Assembly (NCBI GenBank): GCA_036583965.1
Contig: JAZBQD010000013.1
Span: 2,458,144 to 2,522,143, forward strand
From: Prunella strophiata
Taxonomy: Eukaryota > Chordata > Aves > Passeriformes > Prunellidae
DNA length: 64,000 nucleotides
Direction: 5' to 3'
The stretch's first letter is position 1, and each line of letters begins with the position of its first letter. The notes under the pieces were generated by a model. That model did not search any database, was not told where the DNA came from, and saw only the letters and a list, made by a program, of their open reading frames with translations. A program made the translations under genes and the position numbers. Positions 1-21,400 of this stretch are shown piece after piece.

Positions 1-7270
<7,270 letters not shown>

Positions 7271-10200
7271 CTTCCTGTGGAAAGAGACAGGATTGTCAGC
7301 CCTGCTGCCACCTCCTCTCATATCCTCAGACAGAAACTGTCACCCAGGTAAGAACCTGCCTTACAGCAGGCAGGAAACAGCACAGACACCTCCAGATGCA
7401 CAGGTGAGAAGGGGAATCCAAGGAGCAGAACACAACTGCTGGTAGTCATGGCTGACATCATCTTCAGGACAAAAAATTTTAAGAAAAAATTTTAAAATTT
7501 CACTTCACATAATCTGCTTTTAAATGCCTTGTCTGTGGAGGAGTCTCTGTCTGGAAGGTTGCTAAGGACCAGTGCAAAACACATCCAGGTCACTGGGAAA
7601 CAACCTTGGGCAAAGCTGCCTGGCACAGCCCAGTGTGAGCACAGCACCCATTCCTGCCTGGGGCCTTGGCCAGAGCACCTTCCCAATGAGCCAGGCACTT
7701 CCAGAGGCCATGGCCAGTGCTCAGGTCCCCAGGTGTCCCAGTCCTGCAATCAGCTGCAGCTCATGTGAGAGTGAGCACAGAACACCAAGGAGCTCTCTGG
7801 GTACACACAGGGATGAGTGCAGAGCTATTGAGAGGATGGACAGACATTGTCACCTTGCTGGGACAGGCAGTTCAGCAAACACAGCTTGAACAGCTACTCT
7901 TTGAGCCATTTTCTTTTCCATTACAAGACCATTCCAGCAAAATAGACCTAAATTAACCATATTGCCTTCAGAGACCACCTCCCCCCTTTGTACTGCAGCT
8001 CTGGGTTTTTACCACAACTTCAGCACAATAGCCCAGATGTCCTTTACCTTACCAGAGCATCTGCCATCCTCAGAGAAGAGCCAGTCCATGGAATTGTGGT
8101 GGAGAACAGAAGCACCAACCCCACTGTGGATGCCCAGCAGCCCAAGGCAGAGTGAACTGCCCCAGCCAGAGCAGCACTCAGGATTAGGCAGCAGTGAGTG
8201 TGCCAGCACTGAGCTAACTAGAGGAAACAGGCCAGGCCAGCCAAACCAAAACTTTTCTTAGAGGGGGGTGATTAGCAAGTAGCCCCCCCCACCCCAGCCT
8301 CACCCCCTGGCATAAACCAGGAGACACACATTTGCTGTCCAAGCTCTGTATCTGTGAGACTCAGTCTGAGCTCTAAAGATGCCCATCTCCATCCAGGTAA
8401 AGCAGCTGTAAATCTGCTGTATGTGCTGCTCTGTAAACAAGTGTCAACTGAGGGGAGTAAAAGTAAATGGATGAAACCTCTTTCCAGGTTCTAGAACTTA
8501 ATTTACACTCAACCACTTTTAAAAGAGACCAGTGGTGTGTTTGCAGAGCAATGACTGTGCAGGGAAACAGAGAAGCCATTATGTCCCCAACAATAGCTCA
8601 CACACAGCCTCAGAGTTTAAAGACAGTTTTGTTTGTTGGCAGAGATATTTCAGCTTCAGCACTGGCAGTCTCCTCCAAGCTTCACAAGAAATACCATGGG
8701 ATCTTTTATCTGTGCCCCAGCTCAGCAGAAGGTACTTTGTTTGGTCTGAAGGCTGCTCTGTGCTGGGCTGTCCTTCAAGCCTGGGCTCACTCAGGCCCTG
8801 CAGTGCTGAGTTAACCCCTGAGCTCCTGGCTGGGGCTCTGCAGCTCTTCTGTCTCACTGCTGGGCCCCTGCACAGCTTCACTGCCTCATCAGGCAAGTTC
8901 CTCTGGCAGCAGGAGAGAAGGGGAAGTTTCAGGTACTGCCTCTGCTCTCAGCTCCTCTGTGGAATGGGATCACACCTGTGAGCATCCCATAGACCCAGAA
9001 GAGCTCCATGCTGTGTCCTGCTGAGTGCACAGACCTTGGACAGGGCCCTCCAGCCAACTTCATGTGACTCAGGCACAGCTCCTGGCCTGCCAGGCATGAG
9101 GATGGGACATGCCCCACTGGGCAGCAGCACACCCAGGCTGCCAGGCAGAGATACTGACCCTGTGCTGCAGCGTGGCACCACCCTGTGCTCTGCAGCTCAA
9201 GGGAATGCTCTCAATGGAGCTGTGTCTGTGCAATCTGTCAGACTGATCCTGCCCAGGAAGCAGCAGATGGATGAGCTCCAGAGATGCAGCTTTCTCTTCT
9301 CCAGCAGTGAGCAGAGAGCAAACCCAGCTGAGGACAATCCTCTCCACCTTTGCTGCCTGCTCAGCTCCCATGAGCTCCTTAGCCCACCCCAGGCCTGATC
9401 CTAGAGGGAAGCACAGCCCTCACTGCCTTCCCAGCTGTGGCACAGCAGGGCCAAATGTGCATTTGGCTTGATGTGCAGAAATCAGGAGAAGGATCAGGGG
9501 CCTGCAGATCTCCACTGCTAACCCCCCTCTCCATACTCCTCGTGCCTGCAGAAACAGCTGAGGTTTTGGGCCAGTGGTCTGTTTGAACCTTGGCTCTGAG
9601 TTGAGTCCCCATTATGATTTATTAATGAAGTGGAGCAGCAGCTGAAGGCCACCACCTGAGCAGGCTCCCCAGCTACTGCTGAGGCTGCTTTAACCTCCAC
9701 ATCTCTGCCAAATCCAGCTGTTTGGAAGCCTGGCTTCAGTCACAGAGTGCTTTGGCAGCAGCAAAAGGTCTCCAGGAGACAGGGGCTATAAAGCAATTAA
9801 AAGCAATAGAATTATTTCTCACTGTTATAAAGGTCCACCAGCCAGTCTTAGCCATGGAATTTAAAAAGTAGCCTGATTGCCTTAATTTACATTAGGAGAG
9901 GGGGAGGACCAGCAAGCAGCAGGGTTATGATGGTACAAGCAGCCCCTTTGAGCTGTACTCAGATGTCACAACACGCACAACCTCATTTAAACATGACACT
10001 GGGATTGAATGAAAAGTACCCCAGTGCAACAGGGGGTTGCTAGTTAGTGTCAGGCAGGAGGTGCAGGGTCTGACATCTCTGCCAAGAGGGCTGGGGTGTT
10101 CTGCAGAGATGAGGAATCTGCCATGGTCAGGGAAAGTGCCAGGAGAACTGGAAGAGGAGAAGGAGATGTACTGGGCAGAGAGTGGTGGGTACCAGAGTGT

Positions 10201-10942
10201 GACAAAGGACTCCAGGCATGATCAGGCACTGCTTTGTTCCCAAATGAAGCAGTAAATGAAGCATCCACTGACAACACCTAAAACTTTAACCACAAACTTA
10301 AACCCAACAGGTTTCTGCTTTAAACCCATCTTGCAAGAGCCTCATCCCTCCACACCTGCCCCTGAGAGCTCCCTGTGCTCCCACTCACAGGAGCCACCAC
10401 TGGGCCATTAGCTTTGAGATATCCACTCCTACTTTCCCCAGGCAGCACAAGGAACGCAAGGATAGTTTGGACATCTGGACTCTTGTCACAGGACACAGGC
10501 CATGCCCTTGTGACACATCACAAATGATGACATTCCATCATGAGATATTTTAATTGAAGTTTTACACAGCCTGCAGCTCCACCAGTGATAAGGAACTAAA
10601 ACAGAGGTTCAGCCAAGCCATGAAGAAGCCCAAAGAGGCTTCCAAATTCAGACCTAGGCACTGCTCCCACCTGAAGCAGGAGGACAAAGCAGTCCCTGGA
10701 GAAAGAGCACACACATTCAGCTCAGTTCAAAGCTTTCCTCACAGACAGTGCCTCTGTGCTGGTTCCTGCCCAGGGGCCAGTGCACCCTCTTGGTTAATCC
10801 CAGCATTGCAGACACATCAGCTTGCAGGAGAAAGGCTCCAGTGGGCATCAGTGGTCCCTGCTCACTGCTGAGATCACCACCATGGAAAAGAACTGAGCAC
10901 TGAGTGAAGGGGCTGCTCAGCTGGGCCCCAGGTGCTGCTCAG

Positions 10943-10982
10943 GAGAGCTCTTGTGACTCAAAGAGAGCTCTTGTGATCACAG
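10943..10982. repeat. Two-copy 20-bp tandem repeat
   Basis: Two adjacent copies of a unit beginning gagagctcttgtga differ only in their last few bases. A third partial match (cttgtgactc) follows. Confidence 0.7.
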
Positions 10983-12087
10983 CTTGTGACTCCTCCACAG
11001 GCACAGGCACTCCTGCAGCCTAATGGCATGCAGTATTCTGCCCAATGTAGATCAAACTCTGAGCTCACTGAGAAAGAGACAATAATTTCCTCTTGAAGCA
11101 CTTTTTCCTCAGAAATCCCTCATGTCTCCCTGCAGAAATTTTAGCATCAAATCTGGCATTTTTTATTTTAAGACACTTCAGCATAAACCATGAAACGAAA
11201 AAAAAAAAGACAGAAGGGTGGAATAAACACAGAATTCCCCATTTCCCATGGTTTTCACAGTGTTTCCTAGTTCAGGACCTCCCAGAAATCCACAACTGGC
11301 AAACTCAATCTCAAAACCACAAGTTACTAAAGTTTTATAAACCCATTAAAAACATTATTGTTATGGTCACTCCCAATTTAAAGTCAAAATGCTTCATCAA
11401 AATAGCTCAGTTCTCTCAGCTGTGGCAAAAGATGTTTTCAGGTGCTCTTTTGCCATTAAACTAGAAGTTGTTTATTAGATCTGAACTCATTCAGACTGGT
11501 TAGTCTGGTCCCATCATTCTCTTTTGGCAAGCTTTCATTTGCTTACTAAAAAAGTCCCAATTTTCACACATTCTGTTGAATAACAAATCCCACACAGCAC
11601 TTTCAGGTTGAGGGGAATGGCTCAGTGAAGGCAATTCCTGTTTCCCTCTTACCTCTCTAGAGTATCTGCAAGCTGGTCCTGTCCTTTTGCACAGACCTGT
11701 GTGTACTGACCTCCTCTGAATGTCCTTTCTCAGGAAGTAAACCCTTTTCTAGGGGCAAAACATCCTTGTAGGAGTAGCAGCAACCACTTAGCTTCCCTTA
11801 AAAGCTCTTCAAAACTTGTTTTTGGTATTTATACTGCTCTGCTCACAGAGATGAACCCATTGAAACTCATTATGTTTGAATTCACAGTACCAGAGGAATG
11901 CAGAAGTAATCATTGACTAGGTGAAGAGTCAAGAACCCACACCTCTCAAAATGCATATTTTAGGATCCACAAAGATTGTTTATCAACAGCAGAATCATTC
12001 TGTGTTCCTGGATTTGGTTACTATGTGGTACAAATATTTTTCCTCACCTCATTGTTGGCTCTGAAGTCCTGATAAAGCAACTGAGCA

Positions 12088-12332
12088 AATACAATGGACT
12101 CAAGTTGCACCAGGGAAGGTTTAGATTGGATGTTAGGAAAAAATTACTCACTGAAATGGTAGTCTGGCTGCCCCAGAAAGTTGTGGAGTAACCACCCCTG
12201 GAGAGATTTAAAAACATGTAGATATGGCACTTGGAGACTTGGTTTGGTGGTGATTTGGCAGTGCTGGGTTAATGGTTGGACTCAATGATCTTAAAGGTGT
12301 TTTCCAACCTAAGTGGTTCTGTGAGTCTAACA
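12088..12332 (+). mobile_element. CR1 LINE, 3' end fragment
   Basis: The sequence follows the CR1 3' region: caagttgcaccagggaagg, then ttagattggatgttaggaa, gtggagt, ccctggagagatttaaaaac, ggttggactcaatgatctta, and ttttccaacctaagtggttc. Only the last 250 bases or so are present, as expected for 5'-truncated retroposition. There is no open reading frame. CR1 is the dominant LINE of birds and reptiles, which is the main taxonomic clue in the window. Confidence 0.93.
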
Positions 12333-15300
12333 CATGGGGTCTCCACATGGCCAGGTACCCCCACACCACTCTTGCCAACACCCCTGTGCTCACAGAGAGA
12401 CTGGATTTGGTGTCTGTCCCTTCAGCCTAAACCCAGACACTGCCAGACTCAGCTGTGACTGCACTGGGTGGGAGTAACCTGGCTGCCAAGGGTGGGCAGT
12501 GCCAGGGCACCTGATCAGCTCCCACACCTGCCCCTCAGCAATCACAAACCAAACCCCAACCCTGACACCACCTTCAGCTGGCATAGGATTCACATCAGAT
12601 AAATACTCCAGCTGCAATGAGAAGATGTGATGTCCATTCTGTTTGGCCTGCTGCCACAGCAGCACCCTCTGGCAGAGCAGGGATGAAGAAACCTGCCCTC
12701 CATCACTAAATCTCACTGAGGGTTTTAAGCAACAATCCTCCATGTCTGTTGTGCCAAGTCTGGAAGCACAGCTGCAGCTCCAAGGTTGCAGCTCACCTGC
12801 TGTTGAAATGTAGCAGAAAACCCAGCAGAACCCAGACTAAGGTAAGGAGCTGCACAAACTGTCCTTGGACTTTATGAACTCAGCTACTGAAACTGAGGCC
12901 ACTGTGTCTGTCCATGGCTTGCTAGAAATCCCAGACCCTCCCTTGAACACAAGCTCAGTGCCCATCCAGAAATGCTGAATGCCCAACCAGAATGTACCAC
13001 CAGCAAATCACAGCTTGCCTGAAACTTGGGCACAGTGAGGATCCAAGCCTGACTTCTAGCCAGAAGGCACTCTGCAAACACAGGATGAAGCAAAGTCTGC
13101 CTGGATGGCACTCAGCACCATTGGATGCTGTCTCTGGACCTGCAGGGGTCAGTCAGAGGTTAATGCCTCAGCTCCAAAGCAGCCCAGTCCCCCTGCCCCA
13201 CTCCAACCTTTGGTACACCACATCTCCAGTTCCTGCAGGAGGACAGTAGATGTGCTACACTGACTCATTAACAAAGTTTGGCTGAATTCCAAGATTAAAA
13301 GCTTTAGGGTGATATTTTCCCTGCCTAAAAATATATCCTCTTTTCTGTAATAGCCACAAAATGGAGCTCTGTTTAACATTTACATGTGGAAAAATCAGTC
13401 CTATAAAACACGAGCATTTCAGCCCTGAGATATTTGCAAGGAATAGAGCCTGTGCTTGTCTTTCAAAGATGACTTTCAAATACCCCTTTCAAGACATTAT
13501 ATGAAGAGCACAGACTCCTTCAGTTGTATTCCTATTGTCCAAGAGGTCTTGAGCAAAAAAATTGAAGCTTTCTGGAAAGAAGATATTGGCACAGAAAGTA
13601 CTGTGCAAGCTTAGAAGGATTTGATGTATCTGCTGTTGCTACTGGCCAGTCTGAACTACACATTCAGAGTCCAGCCACATTCAGCTGTTAACACACCCCC
13701 CTCTCAGTGTGTCTGATTTATTGATGGGAGACCCATGATGCTCCACAGAAAAGATTGTGACAGGAGCACACAGCTATCCTCTGAAAAAGCAGACAGTGTG
13801 GAAAGGTATCTGGTCTCTGCCCCAAACAAATCAACCTGCACTTTCAGCCTGTCACACCTTTAATATTAACAGGGGAATTTAAGATGCAGTCTACTGAGCA
13901 GAACCCTTTTCTTAATTTACTGACCCTGCAGGTGTGATGGTACCAGGTTTTATTCTTAATAGTTCCGTAGTTCTAAAGTTGCTACATCTCTGAAGTGGGT
14001 CTAGGTCAGACAAGAGCCTCCCTGTCACATTTGTCTCAGAGGGTGCAAGGTGACATGGAAAGGCTGTAAGAAAGCCCAGTTCTATATCATATTTACCCCA
14101 CTGTAGTATTTCACCCCCACAGCTGAAAGGCAGGGTTTATATCAGTGACACAACAAAACAAAGCAAATTCTGGCCTTTTTTCAAGGACAATGCAGTGCCA
14201 TGATCTTACCAGCACAGAGCTGGAACAAGTTGGATGCTCCTCAGCAAGTTACTCTTTCACTTATGCACAAGTAGAGTTGAAGATGGGGTCAGAGAAAGTT
14301 ATGAAACCTGAAGTCAGTGCCTGCAGTTCCAAAGGGTGAACACTGCTGTGTACAGGTTGTGCTAAGCACAGCTACCTTATTCCAGCTGTACATAATATTT
14401 GGCAACTATCAAGTGTCTCTGTCTAGGCACTGGTATAATAGAGAGCCCTGTTACAGCTCAGCCTCACATGTTCTAGGCTGCACAGCCACACCTCAAGCAG
14501 TGAATACCATGTTTAATGCAGGTGCATTGCTGACTTGCTCTTCTCAAGCCCATTACAAATAAAGAAAAAAATCTCCTGAAGGACTTGCCACCTCCTTCCA
14601 ACTGTGATGTTCATGGCATGGTCACCTTTAATTCCCCAAAAATTAGCATGTGCTATTACATTGAAACTTGAGCAACACAGGAGTGCAGCTTTCAGCACAT
14701 GAAGCAATGCCCTCATGCCTCTTGTCACAGAACTTGCAGATACTGAAAAGCATCAGGCAACCCAAGGCACTTCTGGGGAATTTTTCTTTTTGTTTCTTCC
14801 CCCCACCCTTGCTGATTTTGTTCTGTAGGAATTTCATGAAGCAGCCCCAGCAAAGACTCACAGAGCACAGACCACATCTACAGTTTAGACTCCTGCTTTT
14901 TATGGCAGAACAGGCAACCCAAGGCCTCCATTTCCCAATGTTTTAACATCCCAATGCATTATTGGAATAAATGCTGCTACAAGATTTTGTACCTTAGGTT
15001 TACCTCTTGTTGCAGGTTAGCTATTTTCCCCAGGAGGGACTCTTTCCCCTCTAACAGAGCAGTGTTACAATCCAGTACTACCTGAACATGAGCATCAAAA
15101 AGAGCACCTTGAGTGCCACTAACACAGAGCTGTTAATAAGCACATGAGGCTTCTTCCTACTAAATAAGTTCCCTTTTTGACCCCTTACTCTACTCTTCCA
15201 TGATGAGGGCAACCAGTGGAAACTAAATGCCAGCTAGGTGGGTAGCAGACAATTCTAATTTATGCTAAACATGACCTAAGAAACACTGATTCAAAAAAGA

Positions 15301-16136
15301 GATCACTGCTGAAAAAGCCCTGGAAAAGTCACCAGGGGAGATTTAGAGAAAAGGTACTTTAAGAATGGGAAAGATACCTAGTGTGCAAGAGGTTGAGTTG
15401 ACTAAGAGCAGGGACACAAAAGTTGCCTTACAAAGCTGAAAATAAACAAGCAGATGTTTGTCCACAGCCCAAGCACCTCCTTCCCCTCCAGTGAAAGCTG
15501 CTTTCACTGGAACTCACCTGCTGAAATGGAGCCACCCACTAAACCCACATGCTCTCATTTTAGTGACCTGTTTTCCCATAGTCACTCACAGGTGCACACT
15601 TCCCTGGGACAAAGGTAAGCAAGTGGAAGATAACTGGTAAACAGGGAGGTTTATTAACCCTTTCTTGCCAGCCACACTGGTTAACCAGTTCTGGTTATAT
15701 CCTTCTGACCCCAGAGGCAGCTGCAGCACTGCTGGGACAGTGCTGTGTGAGCTGCTGGGGCTCCTCAGTGCTTGGAGGTCGTTGGTTGCTGTTGCAGAAG
15801 AAGCCCTTCTGCTTCTCCCTTCCAGAAAAGGGAAGAAGCCCTCTGTCCAAAGTTCTGCCTTCTTTTCTCATGTTGCCTCAATCTTATCTCTCTGCTGTCT
15901 CAACTCAATCTTACTCATTAATTTTATGTCAAGCTCTGCAGTTTCCAAAACCTAAATCAATCTGTACCATTTATCTAGCAGCTTTATAAAGCTCTTTAAT
16001 CTTTGCAAAGCCTTTCTGCCAGGCCACCAAAGGGACTGTGTTCCTGCAGCTGACAGAACTGCCTTTCCCCCAGCAGCCAGCAATGAGCTCAGCAACACAA
16101 TCCCACACAGCTTCCCCTCAATCTCCCCATCCCCAA

Positions 16137-16325
16137 ATTAAAAGGGACAGGGCTGATGGAGACAGGGGAAAAAAAGAGGTAATGACACAGGGAAAGAAGA
16201 AAACCTAAACTGGTGAAAGGAAAAACAGAGAAAGTGGGAATGAAGGGGGACAAAATAAATGAGTGAAGATAGGAGGACAAAAAAGGTGAAAGAACAGGAA
16301 AAGGGGAAACAAGGGCAAAAAATGA
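16137..16325 (+). repeat. Purine-rich tract
   Basis: About 190 bases are strongly A/G-biased on the plus strand, with runs such as aaaaaagagg and ggaaaaggggaaac. There is no clean tandem unit. It encodes nothing recognisable. Confidence 0.6.
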
Positions 16326-17268
16326 ACTGTGCCCTCTCTCTCAAGGCTTCAGGTTTTCCCCAGTCTCACCTGACTGCTGCACTTGGACCAGTCCTGCACA
16401 TCACAATGAAACTCAGATCACAGATGAAGTTTGGGCTTTCTTGGTGCTCTGCAGAAGGGTTTGTGTAATTTTTATGTAAGGTTTATGTAATGTTATACCT
16501 GCCAGAGCAGATAACTGTATTTTATAGACTGTGGAGCATGTGGATGGGTGGGTGAGGCCACCAAAAACCCTGGATTCCAGTCATAATAGATTAACTCAAG
16601 TCTAAATTCACTGAAGAGGTTTCACAGACTTCAGCTGAAGTTGGAAAAGAGCTGTTTCCAACTGAAAAAACCTTGTAGCTACCTGCTTAAATTCACCTGT
16701 TTTTGCTAAACCAAGACTCTACAGGCAGGTGAATACCTTAATGACTGTAGAGCTGGTTTGAATGGCTTTGCCTCTCCTGATCTCACTCCTGTTTGCTGGG
16801 GACACCTGGATCAGGACATGCAGCCAGGACTGGGACCTTGAGAGAAAAAGCCCTGGTCCTGGAGAGCCCACCTGTGACATGTTAGAGGGGATCCAGCCAA
16901 GAGCAGGGGCAGGGCTTTGTTTTCTAAACAGACATAGGAGAGGGCAATTCTTTTTGGTCTGGTAATGAGCAGAGAGTGTCCCAGGTGCTGTTCTGGTCCT
17001 TCATGTGTCTAAATATTCATTTGCCTGGGCAGAATATGTTCATTTTCATACAAATACAGTTGCCCTTGACATCTCTTTGCAACAGATGTTTTTTTTTCCT
17101 TACAAAGCATTAAATGTGGGCTGCTTGATTTATTTCAGAGTATTTCTTCCTCCTTCATGGGCCAGTTTCCACAAACACAAATGATCCCCTGACCTGTGCT
17201 CTGCACCAGGAACTCTGTTCTCTCCCACAGCTTTGCCCTTCCACCCTGCTTCTGGATCACACCCTCAG

Positions 17269-17284
17269 CATCATCATCATCATC
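17269..17284. repeat. Short CAT trinucleotide microsatellite
   Basis: Five consecutive cat units, too short to be notable. Confidence 0.8.
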
Positions 17285-18228
17285 CCCATGTCCCTGCAGC
17301 TTTTCTGGTTCTGCACCTGCCTCCTGGCCTTTCCCCCAGGTACCAGGTAAGAAACCTGCCAGTGCTTGACCTCCCACACCAACAGGGCTTACATTTTTCA
17401 GGAAGCACAGAATGACATGGAAAGAAGAGGGATCCAAGATCTATGGACTTTCAGCCACTTCTTAGACCTTGATTCCTCTGATGAGCACCACCTGCCAGAG
17501 GGACATTGACTGAAGTAAGAATTTCTCATCTTTAACCCCATGAAATCTGCCTTCCCATGTTTGTGTAGCTCTGACCTCTCTGGCTGTTTTGGGAGCCTTT
17601 TCTGTGTCAGCCTGCCAAAACAGCACTTCTCTTATCAGCAATCCTTGTCACTTATGCCACCTGTAAAACCTGACACTCAGGGCAATGACCCTGCACCAAC
17701 CTTTCCTATAACCCAAAAAGGAGCAGAGACCAGCATCAGCTTGGGTGGCAGCTAGCACCTTCAAAGGGTTGGATGGGCCATGAAGGGGAGAAATGTCTTC
17801 CCCAGTGATGGGATTGAGATCCCAGCTCATGAGACTTCCAGGTCCTTGCTCTCATCTCAGCCTGTCAGAAGCCCCAGTCCTTCTTGAAGCCATCAGTCCA
17901 GGTGCTGCTGACCCTGCCAGGCCACAGCAGCTCCCCTAAAGGGGGCTCAGCAGCTGCTCAGCTTGCCTGGACAGAGACCCTGCTGCCTTTCCTAACTGAG
18001 CCAAGCCAAAAGCAACACAGTAGATCAAGTCCTGTCCATCCTTGGAAAAGAGAAACACTTGCTCTTCAAACCTGAGCCTGAAGGCTTGTGAAACAAAGGT
18101 ACCCTTTAATGAAATAGGATTAATGAGCTGGAAAGGTAAGCAATAAAGGGAAAGAAAACAACTCCTCTATTTCACACCCCAATCCAACCAACATGGAGAT
18201 GCCAAGATAAAATCAGGTGTTTACTCAC

Positions 18229-18370
18229 AACTTCAAAAGCTTGGTTCTCCCTGGATGCAGTTCACCTTCAGCCAGTGACACCAAAAGAAGGCCCTTCTGC
18301 CTGGCTCTCTTGCCCCTTATTCCTCAAGAGTTCCCAGCAGCAGGGACTCCAAAACCAAGCCCGGTCACAC
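18229..18370 (-). other. GGT1: Candidate non-coding first exon of GGT1
   Basis: On the minus strand a segment of about 140 bases starts some 25-30 bases below a TATA-like element and ends at the strong donor GTT|GTGAGTAA (exon end 18229). It contains no ATG, as suits a 5' UTR exon. It would splice to the acceptor four bases before the GGT1 ATG. Mammalian GGT genes are known for several promoters that produce different 5' UTRs and one protein. The link to GGT1 is inferred from strand and position. RNA evidence is lacking. Confidence 0.45.
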
Positions 18371-18390
18371 AGAGCTGAGTGGCAGCAAGG

Positions 18391-18402
18391 CTTCATATAA
18401 GG
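18391..18402 (-). promoter_or_regulatory. TATA-like box of candidate GGT1 promoter
   Basis: Minus-strand cccttatatgaag is correctly spaced upstream of the candidate first exon ending at 18229. A transcription start is predicted near 18,365-18,370. Confidence 0.4.
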
Positions 18403-21400
18403 GAGTGGTCAGGAGGGGAGGGTGATGTAATGAAGCCCTATCTTTGAGCAGTAAAGGCATGCCACCCTTCCCCCTCCCTGTCCCTGAAGAATTGCTGGCT
18501 CACAGGGCAAGATGAGAACAGAGTGGTCCAGCGCTTTCCGTGCTGTACTTTCTCACGGTGGAGGGAACAGTGTGGAGGGTGGGGAGCAAAGAGCAGAGTT
18601 GAATGGAGACAATACTTTGATGTTAGGTAGTCCCAGGAGTGAATCTGTGCTGGCAGAGCTGTTTCTTTTCTTCATGCATCAAACAATTCTCTGCCAAGCT
18701 GCTGGTTTGCCCTGGCACGAGTCCTGCCAGGGAGGACACTGTCTGCACTAGAGCACTGGTGACCCCATACCCATCCTGACAGAGAAAATCCCATCCCTGC
18801 ACTCTTCCAAGTTGTCTGAGGCTGAGGGTTCTGTAGAGGAGAAGAAATGTGCATCCCATAAATGGTGGTGTCTTGGACACTGACCTGGGAAGCTCTTGAG
18901 AGGCACATCCTGCCCTTCTCCATCAGAGGAAGTCTTGAACCCTGTGAATGGAGAGGAAATCTCTCAAGGACGTACCACTGCTGTCCAAAGGGAAAATAAT
19001 TCATTTTTGACTTCCTTCATTTCAGTTTTGTTGATCACTCACTGAAGGGCTTGTTTGACCATGAAAAGCCACATCAGGCATTAGGACAAGGTTTGTCCAA
19101 TTCAAAGGTTATAAACAATCAGCTGGGTAGATCTGTGATTGCTGTGTAAAGGGAGAGTCCAGGTCTAACAAGAAGTTTCTGTGTGCTCTCAGATGAGGCA
19201 ATTGGAAAAGGCAGGAGCCAATCCAGGCTTTCACAAAGTGGAATTCACAGAGTTACTCTCCTCTACCAGGAACTGCACCAAGGTCCACAGGATCATGCAA
19301 CAGCAGCCAAACAAATGCCACCAGCTCCAAGAACCAAAACCTCGTACTGACAGGAACCTCCATGGTAATTCTCAGATTTACCAGGGTGGGGAAGGGAGAT
19401 CTGGGAATGACTCCTGCAAGAAGGGCTGCTTGTGCAATGCACAGTGAACTGAACTGGAGAACAGCAGTGCCTTTACCCCTTCACAGGTTGCTTTTTTAGC
19501 CAGAGGTGTCCCCTGCCCACACAACACTGTGCCGTCTCAAGTAAAGGAGCTATTTATAACACTGCAAGGAGAATTCCTGTGAACATCACAGGCTGGGTCT
19601 CTCACCCTGAGGAATGGGTCTGCTTTGATAGTGTCAAGGGACTTGAAAGCAGATACACAACTTTCCTTTTAACTTTCAGAAATGCTGTCTAAGGGATTTT
19701 TTTCAGACCCAGGACAAACGAGCTCTCTCTTACAGATGTAAGATTTGCTCTACTATATCTGTACTCCCCTGCAAATTACAGAAGCTCAATAAACTACTCC
19801 CTCTGGTTCTGTTGTTTTGGGGAGAACCTGGCTTTGGAGCTACTGGGAATGAAATAGAAACAAGTAACATTGAGGTGTTCTGTTATCTTTATCCAAACAA
19901 GAATCTGACCCAACAGGCACTTTTCAGTACAACCACAACTGCAGCAGACCCCATCCATCCCAAGGAAAGCTCCCCACTTGCTCAGGGTGCAGCATGTTTT
20001 TTACAGCATTGTTTGGAGACAACCTAAACACACTGGGTGGGTGACAAAGTAAACTCTAACCAAACTGTAAGCACAAAGAGGAAGAGCAGAGTCATAATAG
20101 GCCCCTTCTCCTATTTTTCCACTGAAACTCGTGGTAAATAGGACACAGGAGAGACTCTGGAAAGCTGCCTACCAAGTATGAACCTCCAGCACCTACAGGA
20201 AGATCTCCAAACTCCATAACCTGTCCAGACTGCTGAATTCTTATCATCATCACAACAAAAAAAAAAACCCACTACTTAACAGCATTTTAAAGCTACTATC
20301 AGGGCCAGTGAGCCCACATGATGAAAGCATTCATATCCCCACTTCAGAGAGAACAACAGAGACAATCTTGCCCAGGGCTTCAGAGCAGGTCAGTGCCTGG
20401 GCTGGAATAAGGAGTCTTTCCCCAGATTCCTTAGCCATGTTCCTGGACATCACCTTTCTTCCCTGTCCCATGCCTGATGTACACAGTAAACCCAGAGGCA
20501 GCTGGAAGTGACAGCAGAGGCTGGCACTGATCTGCTGCACTGTGCCTGAGCTCCATGGGATGCTGTGCTCAGAGTTCCTCACAGCTTTGGTCTCTCCTCC
20601 ACTGTAAACAGGAAATTAATAAAACGTGAAGGTAGCACCCTCCATCTTCTTGGGAAAAATGACAGCAGATTAGATTGCAGCAGATTTGCTGGGGGAAAGT
20701 TCAAAGTGTTTGCCACTTAATGGAAAACTTGCAGATTGTTACAGAAAGTTGTTGGGTAACTATTCACTGTTAAAGTCTAACCCAAGCAAGAGGGCCCTAA
20801 AACCAGAAGAACACAGACTTTCCCAGCAAGAGCCAAGGTCCACTTTCCATTCTGCTTAAGAATCAGTAGGACTTGGAGATGTGAGGCTCAGCAGTTATTC
20901 CTGGACATGAATGAACACTGACCCACAGAGATCTGAGAGTGCAGCCCACCCAAACTTTGCCTTGTGAGAGCTGTGCTTCTCAGGAAGCCCCACAACTTCT
21001 TGTTCCATTCTCAGCAGTTTCTGCTGAAGGATCAGCTCTGCTGCTCTTGGAGGAACAAATGAAACCTCTCAGCACCAAATTCAGCACGTCCTGGTAAGCC
21101 AGAACCTGTCCTGGGTTACCTCAGTGTGGCAAGATTTCAATGGGACCCCATGGTAGGGTGAGGGTGGAGCCTCTCAGAGAGAGGACGGGCACAGCAGCAG
21201 TGCAGCCACCCCCAAATCTGTTCTCCCCAAATCCTGTGACCCTGCTCCCCCAGCCCTGGGGTGCCTTCTGCCAGCCCTGCAGGGCCACTGGGCTCACAGA
21301 GTGGTGGGAACCAACCCAGCCAAGAGCCCCTGATGGCTGCTGGGTGCTGTGAGGGAAGAAATCCCCCTGAGTCCCTGAGCAGGCTGTGGGTAAAGCTCTA

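Larger units (their letters stand above)
7275..18228 (-). other. Probable 5' UTR intron of GGT1
   Basis: No conserved coding exon is recognisable. The stretch contains a CR1 fragment (12,088-12,332), a short tandem duplication (10,943-10,982), a purine-rich tract (16.1-16.3 kb) and a short CAT microsatellite. Because coding exon 1 starts with an acceptor four bases before the ATG, this sequence is inferred to be spliced out of transcripts starting at 18.3 kb or further upstream. Confidence 0.6.

Noticed and set aside
7271..7321. Upstream extension of the GGT1 N-terminus
   Set aside because: The extension crosses a good splice acceptor 4 bases before the ATG, and the ATG at 7270 gives the family's short cytoplasmic tail and anchor.
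11640..11760. Possible minus-strand 5' UTR exon ending GAG|GTAAGA at 11,653
   Set aside because: The only nearby acceptor has no pyrimidine tract, and no other support is visible.
7345..17355. Two similar plus-strand donor-like strings ccaggtaagaa at 7,345 and 17,344
   Set aside because: No exon, frame or acceptor accompanies them; isolated donor matches are common.
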